Notes: generated from the letters alone by a model not told the origin. 64,000 bases of DNA from Gallibacterium melopsittaci (GCF_042433085.1 NZ_JBHLWA010000013.1:71489-135488), one strand, 5' to 3'. Counted from the stretch's first letter, positions 52,800 through 62,001 are shown. Translations and numbers: made by a program.

Positions 52800-53891
52800 T
52801 TAATGGGAATGAATACAATCTTGAATCGCTTGTAATACTAATGATTTATCTGCATCTGCTGTTACGTAAGCCTGTCCCAACGACTTCAATAAGATCAAAC
52901 GTAATTTACCAGCAAGTACTTTTTTATCACGCATCATATGAGGTAAATACTGTTCTGCAGTCATACCATCTGGCGAGAAAATTGGTAAATCTGCTGCCAA
53001 TAATAATGCTTGCAAACGCAGAACATCTTCTTTTGTTAAATCACCCAAATGATAAGAAAGATACGCTGCCATCATCATGCCAACAGAAACAGCTTCACCA
53101 TGTAGCCACATACCATATCCGAGATGTGTTTCAATAGCATGTCCAAAAGTATGCCCTAGATTAAGTAATGCCCGCTCACCTTGCTCAGTCTCATCTTTCG
53201 CTACTGTAATCGCTTTTAGCTCACAACAACGCTGAATACAATATTGCAAGGCTTGTGCATCTAACTTAGTTAATAAGTTAATATTTTGTTCGAGCCAAAC
53301 CAAGAATGCATTATCTAAAATTGCACCATACTTAATCACTTCAGCTAATCCAGCACTCACTTCACGATGAGGTAATGTACTTAAGGTTTCAGTGTCAATG
53401 ATTACTTTTGATGGTTGATAAAAAGCACCAATCATATTTTTACCTAATTCATGATTAACGGCTGTTTTACCACCAACAGAAGAATCAACTTGTGCTAATA
53501 ACGTAGTTGGCACTTGAATAAAACGCACACCACGTTGATATGACGCCGCTGCAAATCCTGCCACATCACCAATTACTCCACCTCCTAAAGCAAGGATGGT
53601 TGTGTCACGTCCATGTTTTGCCTCAAGTAATGCGGTAAAAATTAAATTCAAGGATTCAAGCGTTTTATACTGCTCTCCATCAGGTAGCAACACTTCATTA
53701 ACTTGACAGCCAACTTGTAACAATGCTGTTTTTACAGTCTGCAAATAATGTGCTGCAACAGTTGGATTGGTAACAATCATCACTTTGTCACCTGATTTTA
53801 AAGGATAGTAACTGCTTGGCTGTGCTAATAATCCTGCACCAATGCTAATTGGATAACGTCGCTCTTTAAGTTCTACATAAACATCTACCAT
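52800..53891 (-). CDS. aroB: 3-dehydroquinate synthase
   Basis: Second enzyme of the shikimate pathway, converting DAHP to 3-dehydroquinate with NAD and zinc. The 363-residue protein has the NAD-binding LALGGGVIGDVAGFAAASYQRG, VPTTLLAQVDSSVGGKTAVNH and the metal-site motifs LNLGHTFGHAIE and HGEAVSVGM. It is encoded between aroK (36-bp gap) and dam (3-bp gap). Confidence 0.97.
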   Translation of the reverse strand: MVDVYVELKERRYPISIGAGLLAQPSSYYPLKSGDKVMIVTNPTVAAHYLQTVKTALLQVGCQVNEVLLPDGEQYKTLESLNLIFTALLEAKHGRDTTILALGGGVIGDVAGFAAASYQRGVRFIQVPTTLLAQVDSSVGGKTAVNHELGKNMIGAFYQPSKVIIDTETLSTLPHREVSAGLAEVIKYGAILDNAFLVWLEQNINLLTKLDAQALQYCIQRCCELKAITVAKDETEQGERALLNLGHTFGHAIETHLGYGMWLHGEAVSVGMMMAAYLSYHLGDLTKEDVLRLQALLLAADLPIFSPDGMTAEQYLPHMMRDKKVLAGKLRLILLKSLGQAYVTADADKSLVLQAIQDCIHSH

Positions 53892-53927
53892 TTTCTCTAT
53901 CCTTTAAAATCTTAACTATTGATCGAA

Positions 53928-54455
53928 CTAACCAGTAAAATTCTCTAACAAATCAATAATATTGTTAGCCATTAATTTGGCACTTTGATCATCAGTTTGT
54001 AAGGTAATATCCGCAATTTCTTCATATAACGGAGTACGAATTTTCGCTAAATCTTCTAATACTTGGCGAGGATCTTCTACGCCTTGTAATAGAGGACGTT
54101 TTTTATCTCGTAACGTACGTTGATGTTGTTTTTCAACTGTGGTTTCTAAATAAATCACAATACCACGTGCTGAAAGATGGTTACGATTCTCTTTCGACAT
54201 CACTGCACCACCGCCAGTAGATAGTACAATACCTTGACGTTGAGTGAGTTCATTAATAATTCTTTCTTCTCTTTTTCTAAATCCTTCTTCGCCCTCAACA
54301 TCAAAAATCCAACCGATGTCTGCTCCTGCTCGTTGTTCAATTTCAGTATCTGAGTCCACAAAATCCATACTTAATAATTGAGCAAGTTGACGACCAATCG
54401 TACTTTTTCCTGCTCCCATAGGGCCAATTAAAAAAATATTTCTTTTTTCTGCCAT
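53928..54455 (-). CDS. aroK: Shikimate kinase
   Basis: Phosphorylates shikimate to shikimate 3-phosphate. In this 175-residue protein Walker A is GPMGAGKSTIGRQ, substrate binding uses DSDTEIEQRAGADIGWIFD and LSTGGGAVM, and the lid carries RDKKRPLL. First gene of aroK-aroB-dam; separated from the com genes upstream by a strong terminator. Confidence 0.96.
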   Translation of the reverse strand: MAEKRNIFLIGPMGAGKSTIGRQLAQLLSMDFVDSDTEIEQRAGADIGWIFDVEGEEGFRKREERIINELTQRQGIVLSTGGGAVMSKENRNHLSARGIVIYLETTVEKQHQRTLRDKKRPLLQGVEDPRQVLEDLAKIRTPLYEEIADITLQTDDQSAKLMANNIIDLLENFTG

Positions 54456-54582
54456 GTTTTTTATCGTTCTAAATGATTTAAAGATAAATGAATAGTTTGA
54501 TCTTTGAGTGTCTATAACTCATTGGAAGTTATCCTATTATGTTGTTTTTATTCGGTGTTTTGTACAATTTTCACTATACATC

Positions 54583-54614
54583 CGACAAAAGAAAAAGAAT
54601 ACCGAAGTATTCTT
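54583..54614 (-). terminator. UUCG-loop terminator of the com operon
   Basis: On the minus strand AAGAATAC pairs with GTATTCTT around a TTCG tetraloop (plus-strand stems 54595-54602 and 54607-54614) and is followed by TTTCTTTTG. It lies about 110 bp after the comE stop and ends the com transcript before aroK. A further 9-bp hairpin without a T tract lies at 54659-54685. Confidence 0.85.
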
Positions 54615-54722
54615 CTATTAGCACAACACTCAAAAGATCCCCAAGACCTCGAATGTTCATTGAGATAGCGTGGTATTATCTCAATAAATAGGCGTATTTT
54701 TCAACCTTACCGTGCATTTTTA

Positions 54723-55868
54723 TCAAAGATTATTCTTGTGCATAAATTCATCTTTACGCTTTTGATAGTTCTCAAGGGTTTCTGCTGCATTATGAATAAT
54801 TCTTGGCGTAATAAAAATGACCAGCTCTCTTTTTTGATGGCGTTCTGCCTTACTACTAAAAAGCCGCCCCAATCCAGGAATATCCCCCAAGAGTGGCACT
54901 TTATTTTCTCCTTTACCAATTAAATCGTGAAAAATTCCACCTAATACTATCGTTTCACCATCATTGACCATCACTTGTGACTGAACCTCTTGTTTATCAA
55001 TGGTCACAACTTGCCCTGCACCATAAGGAATACTTGCTCCAGCAGCATTTTGTGTCACAACAAGATCTAAAGCAATCATTCCTTGATGTAGAACTTGTGG
55101 TGTCACTTCCAACCCTAGAACAGCCTCTTTAAATTCAATATGCGTACGGCTACTCCTTTCATTATTATCTTCGATAACATAAGGAATTTCTGAACCCTGT
55201 TTAATTACTGCTCGTTTCTGGTTTGAAGTTAATAGATGTGGACTGGCAATAATCTCTACATTGTTCTCTTGTTCTAATGCTTTTAATTCAAGATCTAATA
55301 ATCGCCCATGGATCTTAGCAACTTGTAAAGCAACAGATGCCGCTTCCGAACTTGTGGAAAAATTTACGTTTAAATGGGCATTTAAATTCTCTATGCCAAA
55401 ACTATCTAACTTCGCTGCCACCTTATGAAAATTATCACCTTGATTAAAAATTCCCCATCGCACACCTAACTCATTAAGGCTTTCATTATTAATTGTCACA
55501 ATTCTTGCTTCTATCGCAATTTGATCACCTGGTTTATCTAATTGTTCAATTAACTTTTTAAATCGTTGAATCTGTTTAGTTTCTCCCTTGACTAAAATTA
55601 AATTATTACGAGGTTCAACACTAAATCCCGCTAATCCTGATAATAATCCACCACCATTTTCACTAAAAACTTTTGCTAATTCATTTACTTGAATATATTT
55701 CACTTTAATGGTTTCAAAATCATCCAATATTTCTGGAGATATAGCATTATTCCCACTTTCATCAAGAAAACTGGTAGAAAAACTATCAAAGAAAGGATCC
55801 TTTATGGATGGTTTAGCTAGACAAGTAATAGAGATCAAGCTGCATAACAACAAACTTAATGATTTCAT
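54723..55868 (-). CDS. comE: Secretin ComE (PilQ/HofQ type), short N terminus
   Basis: Outer membrane secretin through which DNA enters in competence and type IV pili exit. In this 381-residue protein the signal peptide (MKSLSLLLCSLISITCLA) is followed directly by DPFFDSFSTSF and an N1-type domain (VKYIQVNELAKVF; FSVEPRNNLILVKG), then the secretin core with QIAIEARIVTINNESLNELGVRWG, GLEVTPQV, DGETIVLGGI and VPLLGDIPGLGRLFSS. Remembered H. influenzae ComE is about 445 aa and has an extra N-terminal STN-like domain; here about 70 residues are absent. The residues after the signal peptide resemble the start of ComD instead. It overlaps comC by ATGA with no comD between. Confidence 0.88.
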   Translation of the reverse strand: MKSLSLLLCSLISITCLAKPSIKDPFFDSFSTSFLDESGNNAISPEILDDFETIKVKYIQVNELAKVFSENGGGLLSGLAGFSVEPRNNLILVKGETKQIQRFKKLIEQLDKPGDQIAIEARIVTINNESLNELGVRWGIFNQGDNFHKVAAKLDSFGIENLNAHLNVNFSTSSEAASVALQVAKIHGRLLDLELKALEQENNVEIIASPHLLTSNQKRAVIKQGSEIPYVIEDNNERSSRTHIEFKEAVLGLEVTPQVLHQGMIALDLVVTQNAAGASIPYGAGQVVTIDKQEVQSQVMVNDGETIVLGGIFHDLIGKGENKVPLLGDIPGLGRLFSSKAERHQKRELVIFITPRIIHNAAETLENYQKRKDEFMHKNNL

Positions 55869-56404
55869 TCTCGTAGTTCCTCAGAAAATAAATGGATTGC
55901 TATATGTAATAATCCTGGATGTTCAGAATGATTACCTCTTTCAATACGCAACGAATCAATAGACCAATTTGCTAAAATGTCTTGAAATAACAAATCGAAA
56001 TATTCAATAAATTCGTGAAAAGAGGTATATAAATCTAACTCAACCCGCAATAATGATTTATTACTCACTTGCATATCAAAACTTATTGCTGACTCTTGAG
56101 ATAAATCACTTAACTGTTGATGCAGCTCTGCCAATTTTTGTGTATTTTTCTGAGTATCTTGTCGTTCACTAACCTTTTTTTGTAGATGCTGTAATAGTTG
56201 TTTCTGTTTCGCCTCTAATTCAATCTGTTCAAACAACATTAATTCTAGTTTTTTGGCTTGATAATATTGAGATCCACTCTTCCATAATGGATATGCTAAA
56301 AATAGCAACAGTAACAATAACCATAATGAATACAAAAATACTTTCGGCATATATAAAAGATACCAATGTATTCCTTTAGGATATTGCCTAGAAAATCTTC
56401 GCAT
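55865..56404 (-). CDS. comC: Competence protein ComC (PilO-like)
   Basis: Inner membrane protein (179 aa) in the PilO position of the com/hof operon. One N-terminal membrane segment (FLYSLWLLLLLLFLAYPLW) is followed by a periplasmic coiled coil rich in Gln, Lys and Glu (about 55-115) and a small C-terminal ferredoxin-like region (LRVELDLYTSFHEFIEYFDLLF). Sequence identity in this family is low, so the call rests on topology, length and order. Overlaps both neighbours by one to four bases. Confidence 0.75.
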   Translation of the reverse strand: MRRFSRQYPKGIHWYLLYMPKVFLYSLWLLLLLLFLAYPLWKSGSQYYQAKKLELMLFEQIELEAKQKQLLQHLQKKVSERQDTQKNTQKLAELHQQLSDLSQESAISFDMQVSNKSLLRVELDLYTSFHEFIEYFDLLFQDILANWSIDSLRIERGNHSEHPGLLHIAIHLFSEELRE

Positions 56405-56970
56405 TACTGTTCCTCTTTTTTATTAAAACGTAATGTAAAACTAGATTGCTTCTGTTGGTTCTGCTGCAACACACTTGGTTCTAATTCAATTGGATAATGC
56501 CAATGTAGTAATAAATATTGTTGTAACTGATAAAATTCTTGCTGAATAAGATTCTCCCCCATCAAAATAAAATTTAATTTTGTTTGTTGTTCTCCTGAAA
56601 AGGGATTTATCTCCATTTGAGCTAGCAATAAGCGTCCATTGCCTAATGGCAAATGAGATAATTGTTGAATAAATTGAACGATTTCCTCTAATGGAATTTT
56701 TTCAAAAGCAGAATGATGATTTAAAAGCTGCTGTTGTCTGTGTTGTGCTTGCTTGATTTGCTGTAAATTCGAATTAATTTGCTGCTGTTGTTGCCGTAAT
56801 TCAACATATTTTTGACTTCTTTGCTGCATCTCTTGCAGTAAGTGATAGCCTGCTATGGCAACAAGTGTAAATAAAAGTAATAGCAATATAGATATTAAAC
56901 GATAACGTTGTTGGTTATGCTGTTGTCGCCAATTAAGCAAATTAATCTCTGTTTGCATACTACTGTTCAT
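56404..56970 (-). CDS. comB: Competence protein ComB (PilN-like)
   Basis: Inner membrane protein (188 aa) in the PilN position. The short cytoplasmic start MQTEINLLNWRQQ matches the PilN signature (INLLPWR) that binds PilM. A membrane segment (LISILLLLLFTLVAIAGYHLL) and a long Gln-rich coiled coil follow. I start it at 56970 because GGGGG lies upstream; it overlaps the comA end by 11 bp. The strong Gln bias is shared with neighbouring small proteins. Confidence 0.78.
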   Translation of the reverse strand: MNSSMQTEINLLNWRQQHNQQRYRLISILLLLLFTLVAIAGYHLLQEMQQRSQKYVELRQQQQQINSNLQQIKQAQHRQQQLLNHHSAFEKIPLEEIVQFIQQLSHLPLGNGRLLLAQMEINPFSGEQQTKLNFILMGENLIQQEFYQLQQYLLLHWHYPIELEPSVLQQNQQKQSSFTLRFNKKEEQ

Positions 56971-57745
56971 TTTGCCCCCATAATGCACAACCCAAACTGA
57001 TCAATTCGCCTTCTGATAAGGTACTTAGTTGTTGTACATTCTCATAATTAATAACGGCAGTAATATCCTCTGACTTTCGCTTCTCCGATTGAAATAAAAC
57101 ACATGTTGAAAATTTCACATTAAAAGATGTAGTAAACTTTTCCCAACCATTAGGAAAATCTTCTTGTATGACCAAAATTTCAGTTTTATATGGAGAATCT
57201 AAAAGAAAAATACATTGTTCGGCGTAATAACAATACAGTACGGTTTCTGAACTTTTTTTGTTGATCAGATAACGAAAAGCACGCAATAACACACGAGAAA
57301 ACACATCTAATACGTTAAGTTGTAATGGTAAATATTTTTCAATTTCTTGTTCAGCATTTTGTTGTTTAACAACATATAACTCTAAATAGTCATCCTGATA
57401 TAAATAATCAAACCAAATAGGACTCCCATCATGAGGCAGATCAGTTTCTAATAGATGATAAACCTGTTGTTCTAATAAGTATTGTGTTGTCTTTTGTGGA
57501 TAGTGATACCTCGTTCGCCATACTAAATGCATTGGTAACACTGAAACATATAAAATTTGTTGCTTCGTATAATGGTACTGTTTAACTAATAATGTTGTTA
57601 ACTGACCAATATCCTCAGTAATACCAGAAATAAATTGCTGTTCGATCGTAAAAAAAGAATAATAGAAACAATTAGATATAAAATACACTCCTACTCTAAC
57701 TGTATGTTTTTTACCTTTTTTTCGTAGAGGAAATGCAACTTTCAT
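56960..57745 (-). CDS. comA: Competence protein ComA (PilM-like)
   Basis: First gene of the com operon, divergent from mrcA. The 261-residue protein has the PilM-type actin-like layout expected by position (VGVYFISNCFYYSFF...; LYVSVLPMHLVWRTRYHYP; DLPHDGSPIWFDY), though the nucleotide-binding motifs are weak by eye. ATG 57745 (MKVAFPLRKKG) is preferred over an in-frame upstream start. I find no CRP-S competence site (TGCGA-N6-TCGCA) in the 86 bp between comA and mrcA. Confidence 0.75.
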   Translation of the reverse strand: MKVAFPLRKKGKKHTVRVGVYFISNCFYYSFFTIEQQFISGITEDIGQLTTLLVKQYHYTKQQILYVSVLPMHLVWRTRYHYPQKTTQYLLEQQVYHLLETDLPHDGSPIWFDYLYQDDYLELYVVKQQNAEQEIEKYLPLQLNVLDVFSRVLLRAFRYLINKKSSETVLYCYYAEQCIFLLDSPYKTEILVIQEDFPNGWEKFTTSFNVKFSTCVLFQSEKRKSEDITAVINYENVQQLSTLSEGELISLGCALWGQNEQ

Positions 57746-57831
57746 CGTATAATCAACACCCAAATTCCAAAATACAAGTACACTTTACTGTCATTTACTA
57801 GCTTTATTTTTATAGAGAGAGTGTTTTTTCG

Positions 57832-60399
57832 ATGAAGATCGTAAAATTAATATTTAGTTCTATTTTGACTTTATTTATTCTTAGTTGTATTGCTGGTGGA
57901 GTATTCTACTTTCATATCAAATCTCAATTACCAGATGTCAACGAATTAAAAAATGTTGAATTACAGCAACCAATGCAAGTTTTTACTGCTGATGGAAAAT
58001 TAATTGGTGAAATCGGTGAACAACGTCGCATTCCAGTACCATTAGCACAAATTCCTAAACAGATGATCAATGCAGTAATCGCTACTGAAGATAGTCGTTT
58101 TTATGAACATCATGGGATCGATCCAATCGGTATTGCTCGAGCATTAAAAGTTGCGATCACCTCTGGAGGAGCTTCACAAGGTGCGAGTACCATTACTCAA
58201 CAAGTAGCACGTAATTTCTTCCTAACCCCAGAAAAGAAATTAATTCGTAAAATTAAAGAAGCCGTGTTAGCGATTGATATTGAAAATAATCTAAGCAAGG
58301 ACGAAATTTTAGAGTTATACCTTAACAAAATTTATCTTGGTTACCGTGCTTATGGTGTTGCTGCTGCTGCACAAACTTATTTTGGGAAGACACTCGATCA
58401 ATTAACATTAAGTGAAATGGCTGTCTTAGCAGGGTTACCCAAAGCTCCTTCTACTATGAACCCAATCTATTCATTAAAACGTGCGACAGAACGACGCAAT
58501 ATCGTACTCGGGCGTATGTTAGATGAAAAATATATTACTCAAGAAGAATATCAACAGGCATTACAAGAACCTATCGTTGCTAGTTACCATGGTTCAAAAC
58601 TCGATTTACATGCCGATTATGTTGTAGAAGCCGTACGCCAAGAAATGGTTAAACTCTATGGCGAAGAACAGGCTTATACTAAAGGTTATCAAGTTTTCAC
58701 TACCATTAATTCTGAAGATCAACTAAATGCACAAGATGCATTAAGAAATAATCTTCTCGCCTATGATATGCGCCATGGCTATCGTAAAAATGCAACATTA
58801 TGGAAACCAGATGAGGCCGATTGGGATAAGGAACGCATTATCGGTTTCTTAAATAAACAGCCTGATTCTACTCCTTTACAACCAGCTGCTGTGTTAGAAG
58901 TTAAAAACAATCAAGCACAAGTGATGCTTGCAAATGGCGATACCATTGCATTAACGCAAAATGCCGTTAAATGGGCAGGTAATATCAATAAAATCTTACA
59001 TACAGGCGATATGATTTGGGTTATGCAAGACAATAAAAAACAATGGGTATTACGCCAAATCCCAATTGCTAACTCTGGAATGGTTTCATTAAATAGTGCT
59101 AATGGTGCTATTGAAGCTATGGTAGGAGGTTTTAGTTTTGCTCGTAGCAAGTTTAATCGTGCTACGCAATCTATGGTACAAGTTGGTTCATCAATTAAAC
59201 CTTTTATTTATACTGCTGCACTTAATAAAGGGTTAACATTAGCAACTATTTTAAATGATGCACCTGTCACAATTCGTAAAGCAGGGCAAGCACCATGGCA
59301 ACCTAAAAATTCACCAAATGTCTTTAATGGACCATTACGTTTACGTGTTGGTTTAGGTTTATCAAAAAACGTAATGATGGTACGTGCCGTCAATATGGTT
59401 GGTATTGACTATATTGCAGACTATTTGCAACGTTTTGGTTTCCAAAAAAATCAATATGCCGCAACTGAAGCTCTAGCCCTCGGTGCAGCTTCCTTTACTC
59501 CATTAGAAATGGCAAGAGGATATGCTGTTATTGATAATGGTGGATTTTTAATTGATCCTTATATTATTCAATCAATTAAAGACAATACAGGAAAAGAGAT
59601 TTTTACAGCAAAACCAAAAGTAGCTTGTTTCCAATGTAGTGATAAACAAATTCCTGTCATTTATGGTGATGTAAAACCGATTGATTTCCTCTCATTAAAA
59701 GTTGATAACTCGGCAACAGAAAGCTCAACACCAGACACACCTTTATCATCAAATACTTCAGGTGATGAAGACAATAGTGAAGCTGTGCCAGATGTACCTG
59801 AATTAAATACGAATAATGTACAACTAGAAAATGCACCAAGTTTGCTCGGTAATAATACAAACGACAATCAACAATCAACTGAATCACAATATGCACCTCG
59901 AGTCATTAGTGGAAAGATTGCATTCTTGATGCGTAGCGCATTAAATTCTGGTATCTATGGAGAGCCAGGTGGTAATTGGACTGGAACAAGCTGGCGAGGT
60001 AAAGCAATTGGCCGCCCTGATATTGGTGGTAAAACAGGAACAACCAATAATTCCAAAGTGGCTTGGTACGTTGGTTATGGTAGTGATTTAGTCACTTCCG
60101 TTTATATCGGATTTGATGATAATAAACTCGATCTTGGTCGTGGAGAATCTGGTGGAAAATCTGCAATGCCCGCTTGGGTAGATTATATGACTAATGCACT
60201 TAAGCCATTACCAGTAAGAGATGATCCTATGCCAGATGGGGTAATTCAAAAACGCATCTCTATGGAAAATGGATTACTCACTGATTCTGGAGGCCGATTG
60301 GAATACTTTATTGAAGGTACAGAACCAACACAACATTTTGTACCTGAACAAGGTAATCAAATTATAGACAGCAAAGGTGAAATTAAAGAACTTTTCTAA
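57832..60399 (+). CDS. mrcA: Penicillin-binding protein 1A
   Basis: Bifunctional peptidoglycan glycosyltransferase and transpeptidase in the inner membrane (855 aa). After a membrane anchor (about 7-28) the GT51 domain has TEDSRFYEHHGID with catalytic Glu86 and GASTITQQVARNFFL. The transpeptidase domain has SxxK at Ser453 (GSSIKP), the SKN-type motif in GLSKNVMM, and KTGTTN starting at Lys734. A Ser/Thr/Asn-rich linker (about 625-680) interrupts the domain, which is common in PBP1a. Divergent from comA, the conserved mrcA-com layout. Confidence 0.96.
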   Translation: MKIVKLIFSSILTLFILSCIAGGVFYFHIKSQLPDVNELKNVELQQPMQVFTADGKLIGEIGEQRRIPVPLAQIPKQMINAVIATEDSRFYEHHGIDPIGIARALKVAITSGGASQGASTITQQVARNFFLTPEKKLIRKIKEAVLAIDIENNLSKDEILELYLNKIYLGYRAYGVAAAAQTYFGKTLDQLTLSEMAVLAGLPKAPSTMNPIYSLKRATERRNIVLGRMLDEKYITQEEYQQALQEPIVASYHGSKLDLHADYVVEAVRQEMVKLYGEEQAYTKGYQVFTTINSEDQLNAQDALRNNLLAYDMRHGYRKNATLWKPDEADWDKERIIGFLNKQPDSTPLQPAAVLEVKNNQAQVMLANGDTIALTQNAVKWAGNINKILHTGDMIWVMQDNKKQWVLRQIPIANSGMVSLNSANGAIEAMVGGFSFARSKFNRATQSMVQVGSSIKPFIYTAALNKGLTLATILNDAPVTIRKAGQAPWQPKNSPNVFNGPLRLRVGLGLSKNVMMVRAVNMVGIDYIADYLQRFGFQKNQYAATEALALGAASFTPLEMARGYAVIDNGGFLIDPYIIQSIKDNTGKEIFTAKPKVACFQCSDKQIPVIYGDVKPIDFLSLKVDNSATESSTPDTPLSSNTSGDEDNSEAVPDVPELNTNNVQLENAPSLLGNNTNDNQQSTESQYAPRVISGKIAFLMRSALNSGIYGEPGGNWTGTSWRGKAIGRPDIGGKTGTTNNSKVAWYVGYGSDLVTSVYIGFDDNKLDLGRGESGGKSAMPAWVDYMTNALKPLPVRDDPMPDGVIQKRISMENGLLTDSGGRLEYFIEGTEPTQHFVPEQGNQIIDSKGEIKELF

Positions 60400-60415
60400 A
60401 TATACATATACAATT

Positions 60416-60440
60416 AAGGGGCTATTAAAGCCCCTTTAAA
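60416..60440 (+). terminator. Terminator after mrcA
   Basis: AAGGGGCT (60416-60423) pairs with AGCCCCTT (60429-60436) around a 5-nt loop, then TTAAATT. It begins 17 bp after the mrcA stop; the T tract is short but the stem is strong. Confidence 0.75.
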
Positions 60441-60925
60441 TTGCCGACAAACATTTAAACAACAAGTGGTAGATTTCCACTTTCAAACACAACGAAACTC
60501 TTTCTTTAACCTGTCATACATTTACAATGTCTAAACGAACATTAAGGCATTGTATTTAATCTGTGCACAATTAGCCAGAAGTGCCTTCTTTTATCATTTA
60601 ATACAGCAATCCAAGCAATGGATAAAGATACCTCCTGAGTAAGTTATCAACAGTTATTAGCTGAGCATAATATTGTGCAAAGTATGTCTAGGAAAGGAAA
60701 TTATTTAGATAATGCCACAATGGAAAGTTTCTTTGGTCGGATGAAAGTAGAATGTTTTTATGGAAAGACTTTCGAAAGCATTGAGGAACTTGAATCCGTT
60801 ATCAAAGAATATGTTCGAGAATACAATTAAAATTAAATGGACTGAGTCCTGTTCAATACAGAATTCAGTCCTTAAAATAGCTGTTCAACTTTTTCGGGGG
60901 CAGATCAATAGAAAAATATCTATAA
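60437..60925. other. IS scar region between mrcA and sxy
   Basis: About 490 bp without an intact gene. The right half is a broken IS3-family transposase gene and probable IS end (60633-60908). The left part (60437-60632) holds only a short AAGTGG/CCACTT hairpin near 60464 and no recognisable coding sequence. Confidence 0.7.
60633..60880 (+). pseudogene. IS3-family (IS150 group) transposase fragment
   Basis: The frame from 60651 encodes QLLAEHNIVQSMSRKGNYLD and then NATMESFFGRMKVECFYG, the C-terminal part of an OrfB with the catalytic Glu of the DDE triad (MESFF). It stops at 60828-60830. A shift of frame then restores LSPVQYRIQSLK and a TAG at 60878-60880, the usual end of these transposases. 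The N-terminal two thirds are missing. TTCAACTTTTTCGGGGGCAG at 60884-60903 resembles the terminal inverted repeat of this group. Confidence 0.82.
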
Positions 60926-61561
60926 TTATGATAAGAACTCTTCAGGGTATCCTGCTTGAAGTAATTTTATATTCAATAATCTAAGATGTTCTTCTTTTTC
61001 AGTTAAAGTAAGGAGAGAATCATGCTTAAGATAAAAAGCTCCAACAAGTTTCCAATAGAGATTCAGATTCTCTATAAGAATGATTTTCTTTAGTTCCACA
61101 AAAATCATTGCCGGCCCTTGTCTTCTGAAATCTTTAACATTCTTCACGCCAATTCTAGCTAATAATCTTTCATGCTTAATACTTAAATTAGGTAGATCCC
61201 GAATCTGGTTCTTCTTTTTTTTAATTATACGCTTTTTTTCCTGCTTTACCTGTTCAATAGATAAAATAAGATATAAACGATATTGTTCATCATTATCTGT
61301 TATTTCTTTTGGAAGATAAAAATATTGGTTGGACGGATTAGTGTATGGGTTCGGTACAGCCCCTAGTCGTAGTAATAGTTTCGAAAGCTCATCAGTGGCT
61401 CTAAGATAGAAAAAATTCTTTTGATAAATTCCAAACATATATTCGTTTTTAAAAATACCGTATCCATAAAATAAGCTTTTAGCCGTTACAGGACCAATCA
61501 ATTCTGTTAATTTCTGTAGGATACAGGCGGTATTAATTTCAGTTTGAGTTAATTTTTTCAT
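60926..61561 (-). CDS. tfoX: Competence regulator Sxy/TfoX
   Basis: Coactivator that lets CRP act at competence (CRP-S) promoters. The 211-residue protein has an N-terminal TfoX domain (LTELIGPVTAKSLFYGYGIFKNEYMFGIYQKNFFYLRA) and a C-terminal helix-hairpin domain (DLPNLSIKHERLLARIGVKNVKDFRRQG). The upstream 250 bp hold an imperfect inverted repeat (TTAATTCACAA 61632-61642; TTGTGAACTAA 61670-61680) that includes a half-site resembling CRP (TGTGA-N6-TC). The left side abuts an IS scar. Confidence 0.87.
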   Translation of the reverse strand: MKKLTQTEINTACILQKLTELIGPVTAKSLFYGYGIFKNEYMFGIYQKNFFYLRATDELSKLLLRLGAVPNPYTNPSNQYFYLPKEITDNDEQYRLYLILSIEQVKQEKKRIIKKKKNQIRDLPNLSIKHERLLARIGVKNVKDFRRQGPAMIFVELKKIILIENLNLYWKLVGAFYLKHDSLLTLTEKEEHLRLLNIKLLQAGYPEEFLS

Positions 61562-61808
61562 AAAAAATCCTTACATTGATAATAGACGCTTATTGATAAA
61601 TGATACAGCAAATTCACTATAACAAAGAATGTTAATTCACAAAAACATTTATTTAATAAAATATCAAAATTGTGAACTAAATCGATAAATTAAAAAGGAA
61701 TTTTTACAAAAAATATAACATCTAGATTATATTCTGATTACAAATCAATTAAAACAAACTTGAATAAGGGACACTAAAAAAGATATTAGAGGGAAAAAAT
61801 TATATTAT

Positions 61809-61884
61809 TGGTGGGTCGTGAAGGATTCGAACCTTCGACCAACGGATTAAAAGTCCGCTGCTCTACCGACTGAGCTAACGACCC
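61809..61884 (-). tRNA. tRNA-Lys (TTT)
   Basis: 76 nt including an encoded CCA. On the minus strand it begins GGGTCGTTAGCTCAGTCGG and ends CACGACCCACCA; the acceptor stem pairs fully and the T loop is GGTTCGAATCC. The anticodon loop reads CTTTTAA with anticodon TTT. Fourth in transcription order of a cluster of four tRNA-Lys genes. Confidence 0.97.
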
Positions 61885-61903
61885 TCAGTTGTGAGTTAAT
61901 TAG

Positions 61904-61979
61904 TGGTGGGTCATGAAGGGCTCGAACCTTCGACCGACGGATTAAGAGTCCGCTGCTCTACCAACTGAGCTAATAACCC
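61904..61979 (-). tRNA. tRNA-Lys (CTT)
   Basis: 76 nt including CCA. The anticodon loop reads CTCTTAA, anticodon CTT, reading AAG. It differs from its three neighbours at several positions: acceptor GGGTTAT with ATGACCC (one T-G pair) and a T loop GGTTCGAGCCC. Compensating changes are kept in the acceptor and T stem, which suggests a functional gene rather than a decaying copy. Confidence 0.93.
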
Positions 61980-62001
61980 ACTTAAATGAATAAGTGCTAA
62001 G

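Noticed and set aside
54659..54685. 9-bp hairpin after comE considered as the com terminator
   Set aside because: No T tract follows on the minus strand; the TTCG-loop hairpin at 54595-54614 fits much better.
60760..60984. 74-codon frame near the IS3 scar
   Set aside because: It is out of frame with the recognisable transposase residues and overlaps the 3' end of sxy on the other strand.
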